The notes beneath the pieces are model-generated. The model ran no database searches, was not told the DNA's origin, and saw only the letters and a program-made list of their open reading frames with translations. DNA of 64,000 nt from Primorskyibacter sedentarius (lineage in GTDB: Bacteria; Pseudomonadota; Alphaproteobacteria; Rhodobacterales; Rhodobacteraceae). Below, in pieces: positions 1-8,512 of the stretch. The stretch covers positions 1 through 64,000 of the forward strand of contig NZ_SLZU01000015.1 of NCBI RefSeq assembly GCF_004342065.1. The letters run 5' to 3'. The number at the start of each line of letters is the position of its first letter. Position 1 is the stretch's first letter. The position numbers and the translations under genes are program-made.

Positions 1-190
1 CCGCAGCAAACGCGCAAAGCCTGATCAGAAAGGCGCTCGCGGTCAGTTCAGCGCACTACTTTCTGCGACCGCAACACGTTGTTTTTCCACAGAATCGGCG
101 GGAAGGAGACCTTCGCTGCATGCGCGAATTGATATGCGAGCTATGCCTGAGCGGTCATTCGATAGCAGTGGCGGAACATCTATTGCGGGT

Positions 191-2635
191 TTAGAAGTTG
201 TGGTTTAGCCCCATATGCATTTCAGCTTCGAACACCAAGATTTCGTTCTCGCCGTCCTGTCGCATTCGCTCTATCAATTCGAGTCTGAGATTGACAATGC
301 CAGCGTCTTGCTGGACATCAACAAACTCTGAGTAGTTGTCGATGAGCTTTCCCGCCAGTATCGAGTTCACCCCGAAGTTCATCAATCTGATCTTGTCCTG
401 ATTGGTCGTTCCGTACTTAACCTTTAGGTACAGCTCTTCATCAAGCTTCCCGAGATCGTGCAGAAGCTCCACGTATTTGAGCAAGTGATTATCAACGAAA
501 TCCTGCTCCTCCTTGATCCGCACTATCGCCAGATTCACTTGTTCGGCATGCGTCTTCTCGCTGATGACAACCCAGCTCTGGCGAAAAGAGCCTTCCCTGG
601 CGATATCACCCCACTTCCCGACATACACTTCATCGCCGCCCATACCCTCCCAATAGCGAAGGAAGTTCCTGATCATTTCCGCGTAGGACGCGCCTTTGAT
701 CTTCCAGTCAATGAGCATGGCGTAGAAGGTCTGGGCGTTCTCCTCCTGTAAACGGCGAAGAATGTCGAAGGCCGCACCGTCCTTGAGGAACGGCACAAAC
801 GCAGCAGCAATCAACTCCATGACTTCATTTGAATTCTGAAGCGGCTCAACAAGACCGTCGAGTATACCCTGGATTTCTACCTCGTGCTGTAGAACCTCTA
901 TCTCAGAGACGTTGTTCAGAAAGCATGCGCGGCCTACCGGCGTAGCGGCGCGGGCGACGTCCAGCCCTGTGGTGCCCGGAAGGACGTTCTCAAGAAATTC
1001 ATCGGCCTCGCGCTTACGCTCTTCAGCGTCGTCATCTTCGATCAACCGCTCTTCCAGCAACACGTTATCGATCTCATCTTGAAGCTTCAAATCAACCTGT
1101 GCGACGGTCTTGATGAACTTTTTCAAATTGGCCCGACCATCCAGATAGGCATCGCTTCCAACCAGGTATATCTCCGGTTCGAGCATTCTGAGATTCCCAG
1201 TCTCGCCGTTGAATATTTCATTGAACCTGCACACCCGGCCTACCAGATTTCGAAACTCGGACTTGGATAGGTTTCTTGGTCCCTTTTTGTTTTCAAAAAT
1301 GAACATCTTCTCTGCTGGGATGTTCACTCCTTCAAGCAAAGTTGAGTTGCACACGATATGGCGGATTTCAGGGATCTCGCTATAGGCGCGCTCAATGTAA
1401 AGCTTCACGATGTCCGGGACTGAACCATGGTGGTACAAGACGCCTTTGCGCAGACCCTCAACAAGCAAATACTCACTGTGGAGAAAATCTGAAATGCTCT
1501 CACACACCCGCGCGACACTATCGCTTTCGACACTGTCATTGCGCGGAAGAAAAGCACGCATGAACTGCTCAATCTTTTTGGGCAGGTTGAAGAAAATGAT
1601 ATTCTTCTTGGCGGCCTTCTGCAAAATCAACTCAAGTTCGTCATCGAAGGCATCTTCACCGCACTGAACGAATCTGTCGAAATATTGATCGTAAAGTTGG
1701 ACAGCTTCGTCCTCCCGGCAGTCAACCAAGTAGAACCGCTCGGTCTTCAGGCCTTCCTTGACCTTGTACTCCTCTGGCTGGATTTCAGCGTATCGAAGTC
1801 GCAAGTTCTTGTGATCGACTAAAAACGGTGTCAGGTACTTGAAACGCGCCGCCGGATTTCGCCGCTTTTGCAGGATGATCACCTTAGCCAACAACAAAGC
1901 CCGTGTGTCCTCCCCAAGCAAGTTGTGCGCTTCATCTACAAAGACAAAGTCAAAATTGACACTTGGATGCTTGATGAAAAACCTAAGTAACCGCTCTTGG
2001 GTCAAGACCGCCAGAAATTTGCGATCACCACCCTGAAACATCTCGGCGTGGGTGATGATTTGACGGTTGTCTCCAGCAACGAGCTTTCTCAGCAAGCGTT
2101 GCTTGGTTTGGGCCAGCAAAGCTTTGGTCGGCACCAAGACGCAGATATTGCTCTGGAGATTGCGATTGCAGAACCCGGAAATCAGCTCGGACTTCCCATA
2201 AGATGTAGGAGCCGTAACCGTCACGTCCGTCAGATTGTGCTCGAAAAAGAAGTTTCCCAAATCCAGTTGTTGTTGAGTGAAGACCGCGCCTTCGACTTCG
2301 AACAACTCCAGCAGTGATGAAAGATATTCCGGGAAAAAATGGGCGGTCTCGTCCTCCGCCGCCAAGCCCGATTGTACACTGTCCACAATCGGCATGAACC
2401 CTCGGCCAATCGCAACGTCGTATAGCGGAACGTAGTCGCCCGTAAGGTTCGCATACATCACAACAATCCGGTATCCCAACGCGGTGACATCCGGGTTGTC
2501 ATTGTTCAGGAACAGGACAGCCGCGGCCAGAAGTGTTTCCGCTTGCGCCCGGCTCAATTCACCACGAGTTAACAGCGATTGATAAAGCTCAAAGAAACCC
2601 GAGTTTCTGAGTGTTTTGAGCGGTGCCTTAGCCAT
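191..2635 (-). CDS. hamB: HamB-like SF2 helicase of a Hachiman/AbpAB-type defence pair
   Basis: An 814-residue superfamily 2 helicase. Seen: Walker A APTSYGKS near residues 144-151, a DEAH box (FVFVDEAHN) near 234-241, a Ski2-like NSTLLEGVNIPAE segment near 430, and an arginine-finger motif VI (LVGRVCRF) near 470. In the Hachiman and AbpAB families a helicase of this kind partners a DUF1837 nuclease, which is the gene just upstream. The ATG at 2635 is chosen over the TTG at 2641 because GAGG lies six bases before it and it forms an 8-base ATGGCTAA overlap with the hamA stop, implying translational coupling. The protein is somewhat shorter than the HamB proteins I recall. Helicase call is secure; the system name rests on the partner. 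Confidence 0.78.
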   Translation of the reverse strand: MAKAPLKTLRNSGFFELYQSLLTRGELSRAQAETLLAAAVLFLNNDNPDVTALGYRIVVMYANLTGDYVPLYDVAIGRGFMPIVDSVQSGLAAEDETAHFFPEYLSSLLELFEVEGAVFTQQQLDLGNFFFEHNLTDVTVTAPTSYGKSELISGFCNRNLQSNICVLVPTKALLAQTKQRLLRKLVAGDNRQIITHAEMFQGGDRKFLAVLTQERLLRFFIKHPSVNFDFVFVDEAHNLLGEDTRALLLAKVIILQKRRNPAARFKYLTPFLVDHKNLRLRYAEIQPEEYKVKEGLKTERFYLVDCREDEAVQLYDQYFDRFVQCGEDAFDDELELILQKAAKKNIIFFNLPKKIEQFMRAFLPRNDSVESDSVARVCESISDFLHSEYLLVEGLRKGVLYHHGSVPDIVKLYIERAYSEIPEIRHIVCNSTLLEGVNIPAEKMFIFENKKGPRNLSKSEFRNLVGRVCRFNEIFNGETGNLRMLEPEIYLVGSDAYLDGRANLKKFIKTVAQVDLKLQDEIDNVLLEERLIEDDDAEERKREADEFLENVLPGTTGLDVARAATPVGRACFLNNVSEIEVLQHEVEIQGILDGLVEPLQNSNEVMELIAAAFVPFLKDGAAFDILRRLQEENAQTFYAMLIDWKIKGASYAEMIRNFLRYWEGMGGDEVYVGKWGDIAREGSFRQSWVVISEKTHAEQVNLAIVRIKEEQDFVDNHLLKYVELLHDLGKLDEELYLKVKYGTTNQDKIRLMNFGVNSILAGKLIDNYSEFVDVQQDAGIVNLRLELIERMRQDGENEILVFEAEMHMGLNHNF

Positions 2636-3428
2636 CGTCAACCTCGCTCCGTAGGAAATCTACGACGCTTTGGATGGTGTCCTTTTGCAGCGCAATTGAC
2701 ATCAAATCCCGGAACTCATTCATATCCTTCTGTGTGGTGTGCCTTCCTTCAAACTCCGCTCCGGTAGCGAACGCCTGACCGCCGGAAAAACACACAGCCA
2801 CCAGGACAGCGTTGTAGTCCTGACTTGCTGATTTACCTGCTACAGCCTTTTCGTTGAAACTCTCAAGCAGCGTCTCGATTTGTGACTTGAGCCCTGAATC
2901 CTGAATGACCAAACTGGCCCCGTTTACCGCGTTTTGCCAAAGCGTGTGTCGTTCGCTATTCAAAGCGGTCTTCAGGCCATTTTTTGCAAGAGACAAAAGA
3001 CCGCCCAGCTTGTTGATGCTTGTTTCCACACCGCACTCGCCAGCTTTCACCTCAACAAACCAGATTTCGCTCGTGCCCTTATGATGTAAGACGAGGTCAA
3101 ATCCCTTTTTGATCGAGTCCTCCTCCATGTTGAAAAATGGTGAGGCCGCACGAAACTCGTCTTCGTAATGCAAGAACAGTACGTGGGTAAGCAGCTCGCC
3201 GATCATGCCCTTTTGTGTGTCGGCGGATTTGGTGTCGAATTTGTCGAGGAAAGCTGTGAGCGTCTTCTCGTATGAATAGATAACCGATGTTCTCGATGCC
3301 TTGGCTGCGCCATAGCAAATCTCCGACAGGCGCGCCCGGATAACGTTTTTTAACTCATCGGAGATATCGTCAATGGTGAAACATAATGAGCTCGTTTCAC
3401 TCTTTTCTAATTGAACGCCTTCCAACAT
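2628..3428 (-). CDS. hamA: HamA-like (DUF1837) PD-(D/E)xK nuclease
   Basis: A 266-residue protein with a plausible PD-(D/E)xK nuclease core: GMIGELL (Glu78), KKGFDLVL (Asp111) and WFVEVKAGE (Glu126-x-Lys128). This spacing and the helicase partner match HamA/AbpA (DUF1837), the effector of Hachiman-type anti-phage systems in which the helicase restrains or directs the nuclease. It is the first gene of a two-gene operon and overlaps hamB. The ATG at 3428 has AGGAG only one base upstream; the TTG at codon 2 would be better spaced, so the start is uncertain by one codon. Family membership is by motif and context, not by search. Alternative: another small nuclease-helicase pair of the same architecture. 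Confidence 0.72.
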   Translation of the reverse strand: MLEGVQLEKSETSSLCFTIDDISDELKNVIRARLSEICYGAAKASRTSVIYSYEKTLTAFLDKFDTKSADTQKGMIGELLTHVLFLHYEDEFRAASPFFNMEEDSIKKGFDLVLHHKGTSEIWFVEVKAGECGVETSINKLGGLLSLAKNGLKTALNSERHTLWQNAVNGASLVIQDSGLKSQIETLLESFNEKAVAGKSASQDYNAVLVAVCFSGGQAFATGAEFEGRHTTQKDMNEFRDLMSIALQKDTIQSVVDFLRSEVDDG

Positions 3429-3442
3429 GCTCCTTTCACGAT

Positions 3443-3492
3443 CCTTTTCAAAGCAGAATTTGTCAGGATAGAAGATCTAATCCTTTGAAAGG
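3443..3492. repeat. inverted repeat upstream of hamA
   Basis: CCTTTTCAAAG (3443-3453) and CTTTGAAAGG (3483-3492) form inverted arms differing by one base in length, about 30 bp apart, 15-64 bp upstream of the hamA start. The space holds a central AGATCT. The position suits an operator or promoter-proximal site for the defence operon, but no clear -35/-10 pair was found. Confidence 0.3.
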
Positions 3493-3679
3493 TACCCCCT
3501 CGTTACGGTCTTCCTTTACCTCCATCTTTGCAAGCAGAAAGATATATGATGATCTCGTACAAGCTCTTGCTCGTCGGAGCGCTGGCGATGCTCAAGTCAA
3601 CGTCCAGTTTGGGCCGCAAGTGAACGTGTGTTCGCCCAGGTAAGTCGCAGAGGCGTTGCATGTTCGTTGTGGCACTGTA

Positions 3680-3728
3680 TCTTGCGATCATAGAACTCAC
3701 ATAATCTTGCGATCATGGAACTCACATA
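3680..3728. repeat. 25-bp tandem duplication across a start codon
   Basis: Two copies of TCTTGCGATCATRGAACTC followed by ACATA begin at 3680 and 3705, a 25-bp period. They differ by one base: the first reads ATAG where the second reads ATGG, and the second copy supplies the ATG of the 87-residue reading frame at 3715. Confidence 0.7.
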
Positions 3729-3978
3729 CCCTATCAATCTCATCGGTTTTGAGAACGGTATCGAGCGCGGTGACGTACTTACGCGCGATGGCGAGTATCT
3801 CGGCGTTTGGACATTTATCAAGGATGAAGACAACGAAACTGGTGTGCTTCACTTTTTTGCAGACGGGGAAAGTGAGCCGATGTTCACCGAAAATGTTCCC
3901 GTTTTGAGTAGTGGCATGCGGACCGGTATGGCCATGAGCGACCTATGCCGCTCCATCCGAGACTGGCACGAAGCTTAG
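3715..3978 (+). CDS. small hypothetical protein, 87 aa
   Basis: A short acidic protein of unrecognised family (MELTYPINLIG start, RSIRDWHEA end). It has no signal peptide or membrane segment. The residue composition looks like a real globular protein, but there is no good Shine-Dalgarno before the ATG at 3715, and the start sits inside a 25-bp tandem repeat. It lies in the island, divergent from hamA and convergent with the 88-residue gene at 4093. It could be a true small cargo gene or a chance frame. Confidence 0.5.
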   Translation: MELTYPINLIGFENGIERGDVLTRDGEYLGVWTFIKDEDNETGVLHFFADGESEPMFTENVPVLSSGMRTGMAMSDLCRSIRDWHEA

Positions 3979-4092
3979 ACGAGAAAACATCACGGGCCGC
4001 GACAGCGGTGACGCGAGTGCTGCGAAAGACCGGTTCGGGGAAGTTGCGACGCACCTATGGCCAGTCTGGCGAATGACCGGAGAGGGCCGCAT

Positions 4093-4359
4093 TTATTGTT
4101 TGAGCGGTATGACGTTCGATCCGCCGTTGGCGAACGCAACGGCGCCTTCGCTGCGGATAGTATTAAGCGCCTCGTCGAAAGCTGCCCGATCATCGTCGAA
4201 GAGATCATCCCAAACGATGGATGTGCCGTCTCCGGTCACAACCTCCAGCGTCCAGCCCTCCCCGCCTTCGAGTTTGTAGATATCCACCTTGAATGGCACC
4301 CCATCCTCTACAATGCGCTGCGAGGCGCTGGATATGACGATGTTTGGTTCGCTTTGCAT
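4093..4359 (-). CDS. small hypothetical protein, 88 aa
   Basis: An 88-residue acidic protein of unrecognised family (MQSEPNIVIS start), with a GWTLEVVTGDGTSIVWDDLF core that looks beta-rich, followed by a likely helix (AAFDEALNTIRSEG). GAGG is placed seven bases before the ATG at 4359, which supports translation. No membrane segment is visible. It sits in the accessory region between the defence pair and the DUF4238 gene. No function can be assigned. Confidence 0.6.
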   Translation of the reverse strand: MQSEPNIVISSASQRIVEDGVPFKVDIYKLEGGEGWTLEVVTGDGTSIVWDDLFDDDRAAFDEALNTIRSEGAVAFANGGSNVIPLKQ

Positions 4360-4666
4360 CTGAATACCTCGTTGGTCTTCGGCAGAGAATAGAGGCGGTG
4401 ATCACGAAAGCCAATGTCCGCTAAGCAGGAAAACAAACGCTGCAACAGAGACGAACGATGAAAGGCAGCGAAGGGCAGGTCATGTGCGATCAAGGCTCTG
4501 GCGCAAGTGTCGCAGCCAATTTGGATCTTACAATATGCTCAGCTCCAGACGAATCTGGCAGGATCGGCAGACGGAGGTGGAACTTCCGCCGCCTGAGTGA
4601 AAGCTGCCCCAGTCTCGTCAGCTTGTGCACCTGCCGTCGGCGCGCGCTCAAGGGTATATCGCTGTT
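4360..4666. other. 307-bp gap, no feature recognised
   Basis: The gap separates two minus-strand genes. I see no convincing reading frame, strong hairpin or repeat in it; it should contain the promoter of the 88-residue gene. Confidence 0.4.
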
Positions 4667-5662
4667 TCAGCGCTTGGCAGTGACAGAAATGCGAACTCCC
4701 TCCGCGCTTACGGGCATGAAGCTCAAGTTGGTATTCGGTTCCGGAAGCTCAGCGCTCTTCTTGTGAAGCCAGGGATAATCAGAGGTCGCGTATACCTGCT
4801 TCAGACAGCCAGCCAGTTGGAGCTGATTGAAGAAGCGAATATCGGAACCTTTCGCCTCCCTCACGGCAAATTGGGGAGGCAGTTCCACTCCGCTTGATTT
4901 GGGACGGTGACTTGCCACGAAACATACTTCAGGGGTCAAGGGTAAAGAAATGTAGCTACCTTGCCGCCAGTATGCCGGCCCGCTGAATTTCTCGAGTGTC
5001 TCCGGACTCTCGTATAACTGCACCGGGCTATCGGAGATGATAAATCTCATACCTCGCGGCGCGCGAAAGAGGTGCCAGTCCATTTTCGATACTACGGGGG
5101 CAAAATGCTTAGCAGCTGATAAAGACCTAATGGTCGCCTCGAAGCTCACTGAGATTGTCCCGTCTTCATCTATTCTCAGCCCGCTCTCGTCCGTTAGCTT
5201 TGCGACATCAAACTCGTCTCTTCTTTCTGAAGCTTGAGTAATTTCCCGAACGTAGCTTTCTACAGATTTTCCCGTTTCTTCGCCAAACTTATTGTGCTCG
5301 ATCCCGAGCAGCATATCCGCAAATTCTTGCCTTTTCCGCGGCGAACGAAAATCCTGTGACGTCAGGAATAACGCAAAGTCTTCACGTTGTTCGACCGTGG
5401 GCTTGGCTCCGGAAAGCAGTGCATGAACCGCGGCTGGTCCAGCCCCTTCAACTTGGCTTAATTCCTTTTCAATAGTCTGCGTGTCAACTTCGCCGGAATC
5501 CAGCTTGGCTGCATTATAGTAGCGCTGACATGCGACATCTTTTGGAGAGGCCCGAAACGACAGTCCCTTGCCGCGCACAAAAACACTCAACTTTTCGGTG
5601 TCGTCTGAAAATGCTCTCAGCAGGAACTGTAGCACGTAGTGTTGGCGTTTCACCTTCGACAA
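4667..5662 (-). CDS. DUF4238 domain protein
   Basis: A 331-residue protein with the DUF4238 hallmarks: an N-terminal RQHYVLQFLLRAFSDD segment (residues 6-21), a mid-region FALFLTSQDFRSP, and the FIISDSPVQLY segment in the second half. The domain is of unknown biochemical function and is common in accessory and defence-rich regions. The initiator is TTG at 5662, chosen because GGGGAG lies five bases upstream; a GTG three codons later is the alternative. It stands alone between gaps on both sides. The family call is from memory of the conserved ends. Confidence 0.72.
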   Translation of the reverse strand: MSKVKRQHYVLQFLLRAFSDDTEKLSVFVRGKGLSFRASPKDVACQRYYNAAKLDSGEVDTQTIEKELSQVEGAGPAAVHALLSGAKPTVEQREDFALFLTSQDFRSPRKRQEFADMLLGIEHNKFGEETGKSVESYVREITQASERRDEFDVAKLTDESGLRIDEDGTISVSFEATIRSLSAAKHFAPVVSKMDWHLFRAPRGMRFIISDSPVQLYESPETLEKFSGPAYWRQGSYISLPLTPEVCFVASHRPKSSGVELPPQFAVREAKGSDIRFFNQLQLAGCLKQVYATSDYPWLHKKSAELPEPNTNLSFMPVSAEGVRISVTAKR

Positions 5663-5975
5663 GGCGCTCCCCTCTAATGGCTCTACTCGAACTGATTTCC
5701 AGCCTTTTTCATATCATTCCAACGAAGCAGGTCTATACAGAGGCAGCTCTTGGGGCGCGAATGTAGCGTCAAGGCCCCGACGTCCGCTCCAGAGACGCCG
5801 CGATGCGGCAAAGTTGAGTGGCTGGAGGTCGGTTGTGGGCCGACTTGCAAACGCAACAGCGCCCCGCGCTGCCGTCACGAATTCGAGAAAATTCAGCGTT
5901 GTGCACGAAAGATCGGTCTCCTACGCCGCGCACGATTTTGGGAACTGCGGCGCCCGGGTCTAATTGCCTCGGGCC
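5663..5975. other. 313-bp gap, no feature recognised
   Basis: Divergent spacer between the DUF4238 gene and the HTH-recombinase operon. It should hold promoters for both, but I could not identify a convincing -35/-10 pair, repeat or small gene. Confidence 0.4.
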
Positions 5976-6440
5976 ATGCTGGATCAACCGCTCACCCGTG
6001 ACGACCTTGAGGACTTCTTCCGCATCCGGAAGAAGACTGGCGGCACTGATCGGCGGGCCTTGAACAAAGTGCTTCGCGCGCTTGGCATCCAGTTACGAGG
6101 CGGGACCACGCGGTGGTCTGTCGTGCTGCACGCGATCGGCCTATCCGAGACCCAGGATCCGGCGCATTGGGCCGATCTGAAGGCGCCGTTGCTCACAGCG
6201 GACGACGTGGCGGCGCAGCTCGGTCTGGCCGACACCTCCATCATCTACCGCTGGGGGAAGGGCGAGTTGGCGGTCGGCATGCCACCGTTCCCGGCCGTCA
6301 TCGACCTCTCGAACGGGCGCAAGCAGGCCCGCGCCAAACGCTGGCGCCGGGCCGAGGTGCTGGCATGGCATAGGGGTCAATCCATTCCACAATACGCCAA
6401 GGCTATAACGGCTTTTGGCTCCCTAACCCCCGCGAATTGA
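5976..6440 (+). CDS. helix-turn-helix (AlpA/excisionase-like) protein upstream of paired recombinases
   Basis: A 154-residue protein. Its C-terminal half has a winged-HTH layout typical of excisionase/AlpA-like proteins: LLTADDVAAQLGL, then a turn and TSIIYRWGKGEL, ending in KRWRRAEVLAWHRG. The N-terminal half (RDDLEDFFRIRKKTGGTDRR) is basic and unrecognised. It precedes two tyrosine recombinases on the same strand, 223 bp away, so a role as directionality factor or regulator of recombination is reasonable inference. The ATG at 5976 is used; an upstream in-frame TTG at 5964 is possible. Neither has a strong ribosome binding site. Confidence 0.62.
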   Translation: MLDQPLTRDDLEDFFRIRKKTGGTDRRALNKVLRALGIQLRGGTTRWSVVLHAIGLSETQDPAHWADLKAPLLTADDVAAQLGLADTSIIYRWGKGELAVGMPPFPAVIDLSNGRKQARAKRWRRAEVLAWHRGQSIPQYAKAITAFGSLTPAN

Positions 6441-6465
6441 GGTCGGCACCCATGACTTCGACACC

Positions 6466-6576
6466 CGCGGACACACACAAATGCAACCAGACGACCTGCC
6501 CCACACGCAAACGACCGGGATACAGACACCCGCCCGGTTTCACGGGCGGCAACCTCGGAGGTGTGTGTGTCCCGCG
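6466..6576. promoter_or_regulatory. nested inverted repeats before the recombinase genes
   Basis: CGCGGACACACACA (6466-6479) is mirrored by TGTGTGTGTCCCGCG (6562-6576) with one inserted base. Between them is a compact hairpin, CCGCCC (6530-6535) with GGGCGG (6544-6549). The structure lies 88-198 bp upstream of the first recombinase start. It could be a recombinase or HTH-protein binding region, an attachment site or an RNA structure; the sequence alone does not decide. Confidence 0.4.
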
Positions 6577-6663
6577 CGCGCTTTGGCGACTTAAAGCGCA
6601 CGCAAGCGACCCACACCCCCACCCTCTCGATTTTGACGCAAGCAGGACCGGAAAGGACATCGC

Positions 6664-8511
6664 ATGCTTGATCTGACCAGCCATCCAAGAACTTCAACAC
6701 ACGCCGCTGCCGCTATCGGACCGGTGCCCGCGGTGTCGGGCCAACCCGGCCCAACGCTCGACGATATGCACGCCCATGTGGCCGCGCGAAGGGACATCTC
6801 GGACAAGACGCGGGACAGATATCTCAGCGCCATCACGAAGGCCGGCGAGCGCCTCAACAAGCCACTGGCCGTGATCCCGGCCGAATTAGCACTTCTCGAG
6901 GAGCGATTTCCGCTCGACGGCTTCGATCCCACGCATTGGTCCACCGATACCGCATATCAGCTGTTTCGCCGTCGGCTCCAAGCGCCGCTGCGGGAATTTT
7001 TGGGCGTGCATAAGAAGCAGGCCGCACTGCGGGCGCAGGAAGATGACTGGACCATTCTCTTCGCGGCCATCGAACCGCTGAGCAAGGGAAAGGTCGGCAG
7101 GACCGCCAGATGGCATCCGATGAAGTTATCCATGCTCCGAACTTTTGCGATCGTGGCGCGCGCGTATGGCTGGCAGCCGCGCGACCTGACACTGGCCGAA
7201 GCGCAGAGGATCGACGCTGATTTCCGCGGCAACAAACGGGAGGCCAACGCCCGCGCGCTCCGGCGGCTTGACGAGTTGCGGGAGTTTCCGCAGATCCTAC
7301 CGCTTCTGCCGCCCCATCCGATCGGGTTTTCAGCCAAGCGCCGTGCGCCACTACTGACGGCACTCCACCCCTCTTGGGAGGCACAGTTTCTGCCCTGGAT
7401 CGAGGCGGTCACCAGGACCGGCTGGGATCCGGTGGGCAAGGTCTTCGCCGACGATCATGCAGGACACGCGCATGTCCTGCGCGCAGCCTTCCGCACTGCG
7501 TTGCGCATCGGTGTCGAGATCGGCGCGATCGGGCCCGACCAGCCTGATCTGAAAGCCATTCTCGCAGAGGACGAGATTCTCTGCGCTATCGCCGGCGAGA
7601 TGTTCGCGCGGCGGTTGCGGACCCGCAGGAACGGCCGCCTCGAGCCGCGCACCTCACGCAAGTATCTCAAGGGGCTTAACCAGGTCCGCGCGCATCTCGG
7701 CATCGACACCACCATGATGAAGCTGGTGTTGGCCAACAACTCGGTGTCACGAATGGGCAAGAAGGCCGACCGCTGCATGACGCCGACAAACCGCAAGTTC
7801 TGTGAGGGCGTGGTGGAAAAACCTGCCCTGCGTCGGCGGTTTCTCGGCGCGTTCAAGGAACTGCGCGCGACCGCCCAGTCCATCTCGGCGCAGATCGCCG
7901 CGGAGGACCGCAAGCCCACACCGAGAGAGATCGCGCGCGTGCGGATGCTGGGCGCCGCGGCTTGTTTCGCCGCGATCGAGATCGGCGGCGCACCAATCCG
8001 CGTTGAGAACGCGATGCGGCTGACCTGTGTCGGCGAGGATGCCCAGATCCGAATCCCGGAGTCGGGCAAGAAGCCGATCAAGGTGCTGATCCCGGCAGAA
8101 CTTACAAAAAATAAGGCCGAGATCGCGTTCCCGGTCCGGGCAAATAAACATGGCTGTCACGACACGATCCGCTGGTATCTGCAGGTTATCAGGCCGATGT
8201 TTCCGCACGCGGCAACAAGCCCGTTCCTGTTCCCGGCCATCAAGACCCAAGGCGCACATTTCAATCCCGACTTCTTCGGGGCCGAGTTCGCAGGCCTTAT
8301 GCGGACGGTCGTCAACATGCCGATGACGCCACACCAGATGCGCCATGGGCAAACCTCGCTGCTGCTTGATCGGCATCCGAACGAGATCGAGGTGATTGCC
8401 AAGCGGATCGACGACACGCTGGGCACCCTGCGCCAGTTCTACGGCTGGCTAAACTCGATGAAACTCGTCGAACACGGTCAGGATCTGCTGGTCGGACTCA
8501 TGGAGGACTGA
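6664..8511 (+). CDS. long tyrosine recombinase, first of an adjacent pair
   Basis: A 615-residue site-specific tyrosine recombinase. The C-terminal catalytic domain shows a candidate first arginine in GGAPIRVENAMRL (around Arg446), a lysine region near 480-484, the H-x-x-R box TPHQMRHGQ (His557, Arg560) and the nucleophile in RQFYGW (Tyr593). The roughly 400 residues before this are far longer than in phage-type integrases and not recognised, apart from a likely core-binding region (DDMHAHVAARRDISDKTRDR). It ends one base before the next recombinase starts, so the two are surely cotranscribed. Precedents for adjacent long recombinases are Tn554 (TnpA/TnpB), RIT trios and GInt islands; which group this belongs to is unknown. 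Confidence 0.82.
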   Translation: MLDLTSHPRTSTHAAAAIGPVPAVSGQPGPTLDDMHAHVAARRDISDKTRDRYLSAITKAGERLNKPLAVIPAELALLEERFPLDGFDPTHWSTDTAYQLFRRRLQAPLREFLGVHKKQAALRAQEDDWTILFAAIEPLSKGKVGRTARWHPMKLSMLRTFAIVARAYGWQPRDLTLAEAQRIDADFRGNKREANARALRRLDELREFPQILPLLPPHPIGFSAKRRAPLLTALHPSWEAQFLPWIEAVTRTGWDPVGKVFADDHAGHAHVLRAAFRTALRIGVEIGAIGPDQPDLKAILAEDEILCAIAGEMFARRLRTRRNGRLEPRTSRKYLKGLNQVRAHLGIDTTMMKLVLANNSVSRMGKKADRCMTPTNRKFCEGVVEKPALRRRFLGAFKELRATAQSISAQIAAEDRKPTPREIARVRMLGAAACFAAIEIGGAPIRVENAMRLTCVGEDAQIRIPESGKKPIKVLIPAELTKNKAEIAFPVRANKHGCHDTIRWYLQVIRPMFPHAATSPFLFPAIKTQGAHFNPDFFGAEFAGLMRTVVNMPMTPHQMRHGQTSLLLDRHPNEIEVIAKRIDDTLGTLRQFYGWLNSMKLVEHGQDLLVGLMED

Positions 8512-8512
8512 C

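Noticed and set aside
1-190. Leftmost 190 bases
   Set aside because: No gene, hairpin or repeat could be supported. AAGGAGACCTTCGCTGC and similar words looked familiar as intergenic sequence of this group, but I could not establish a repeat.
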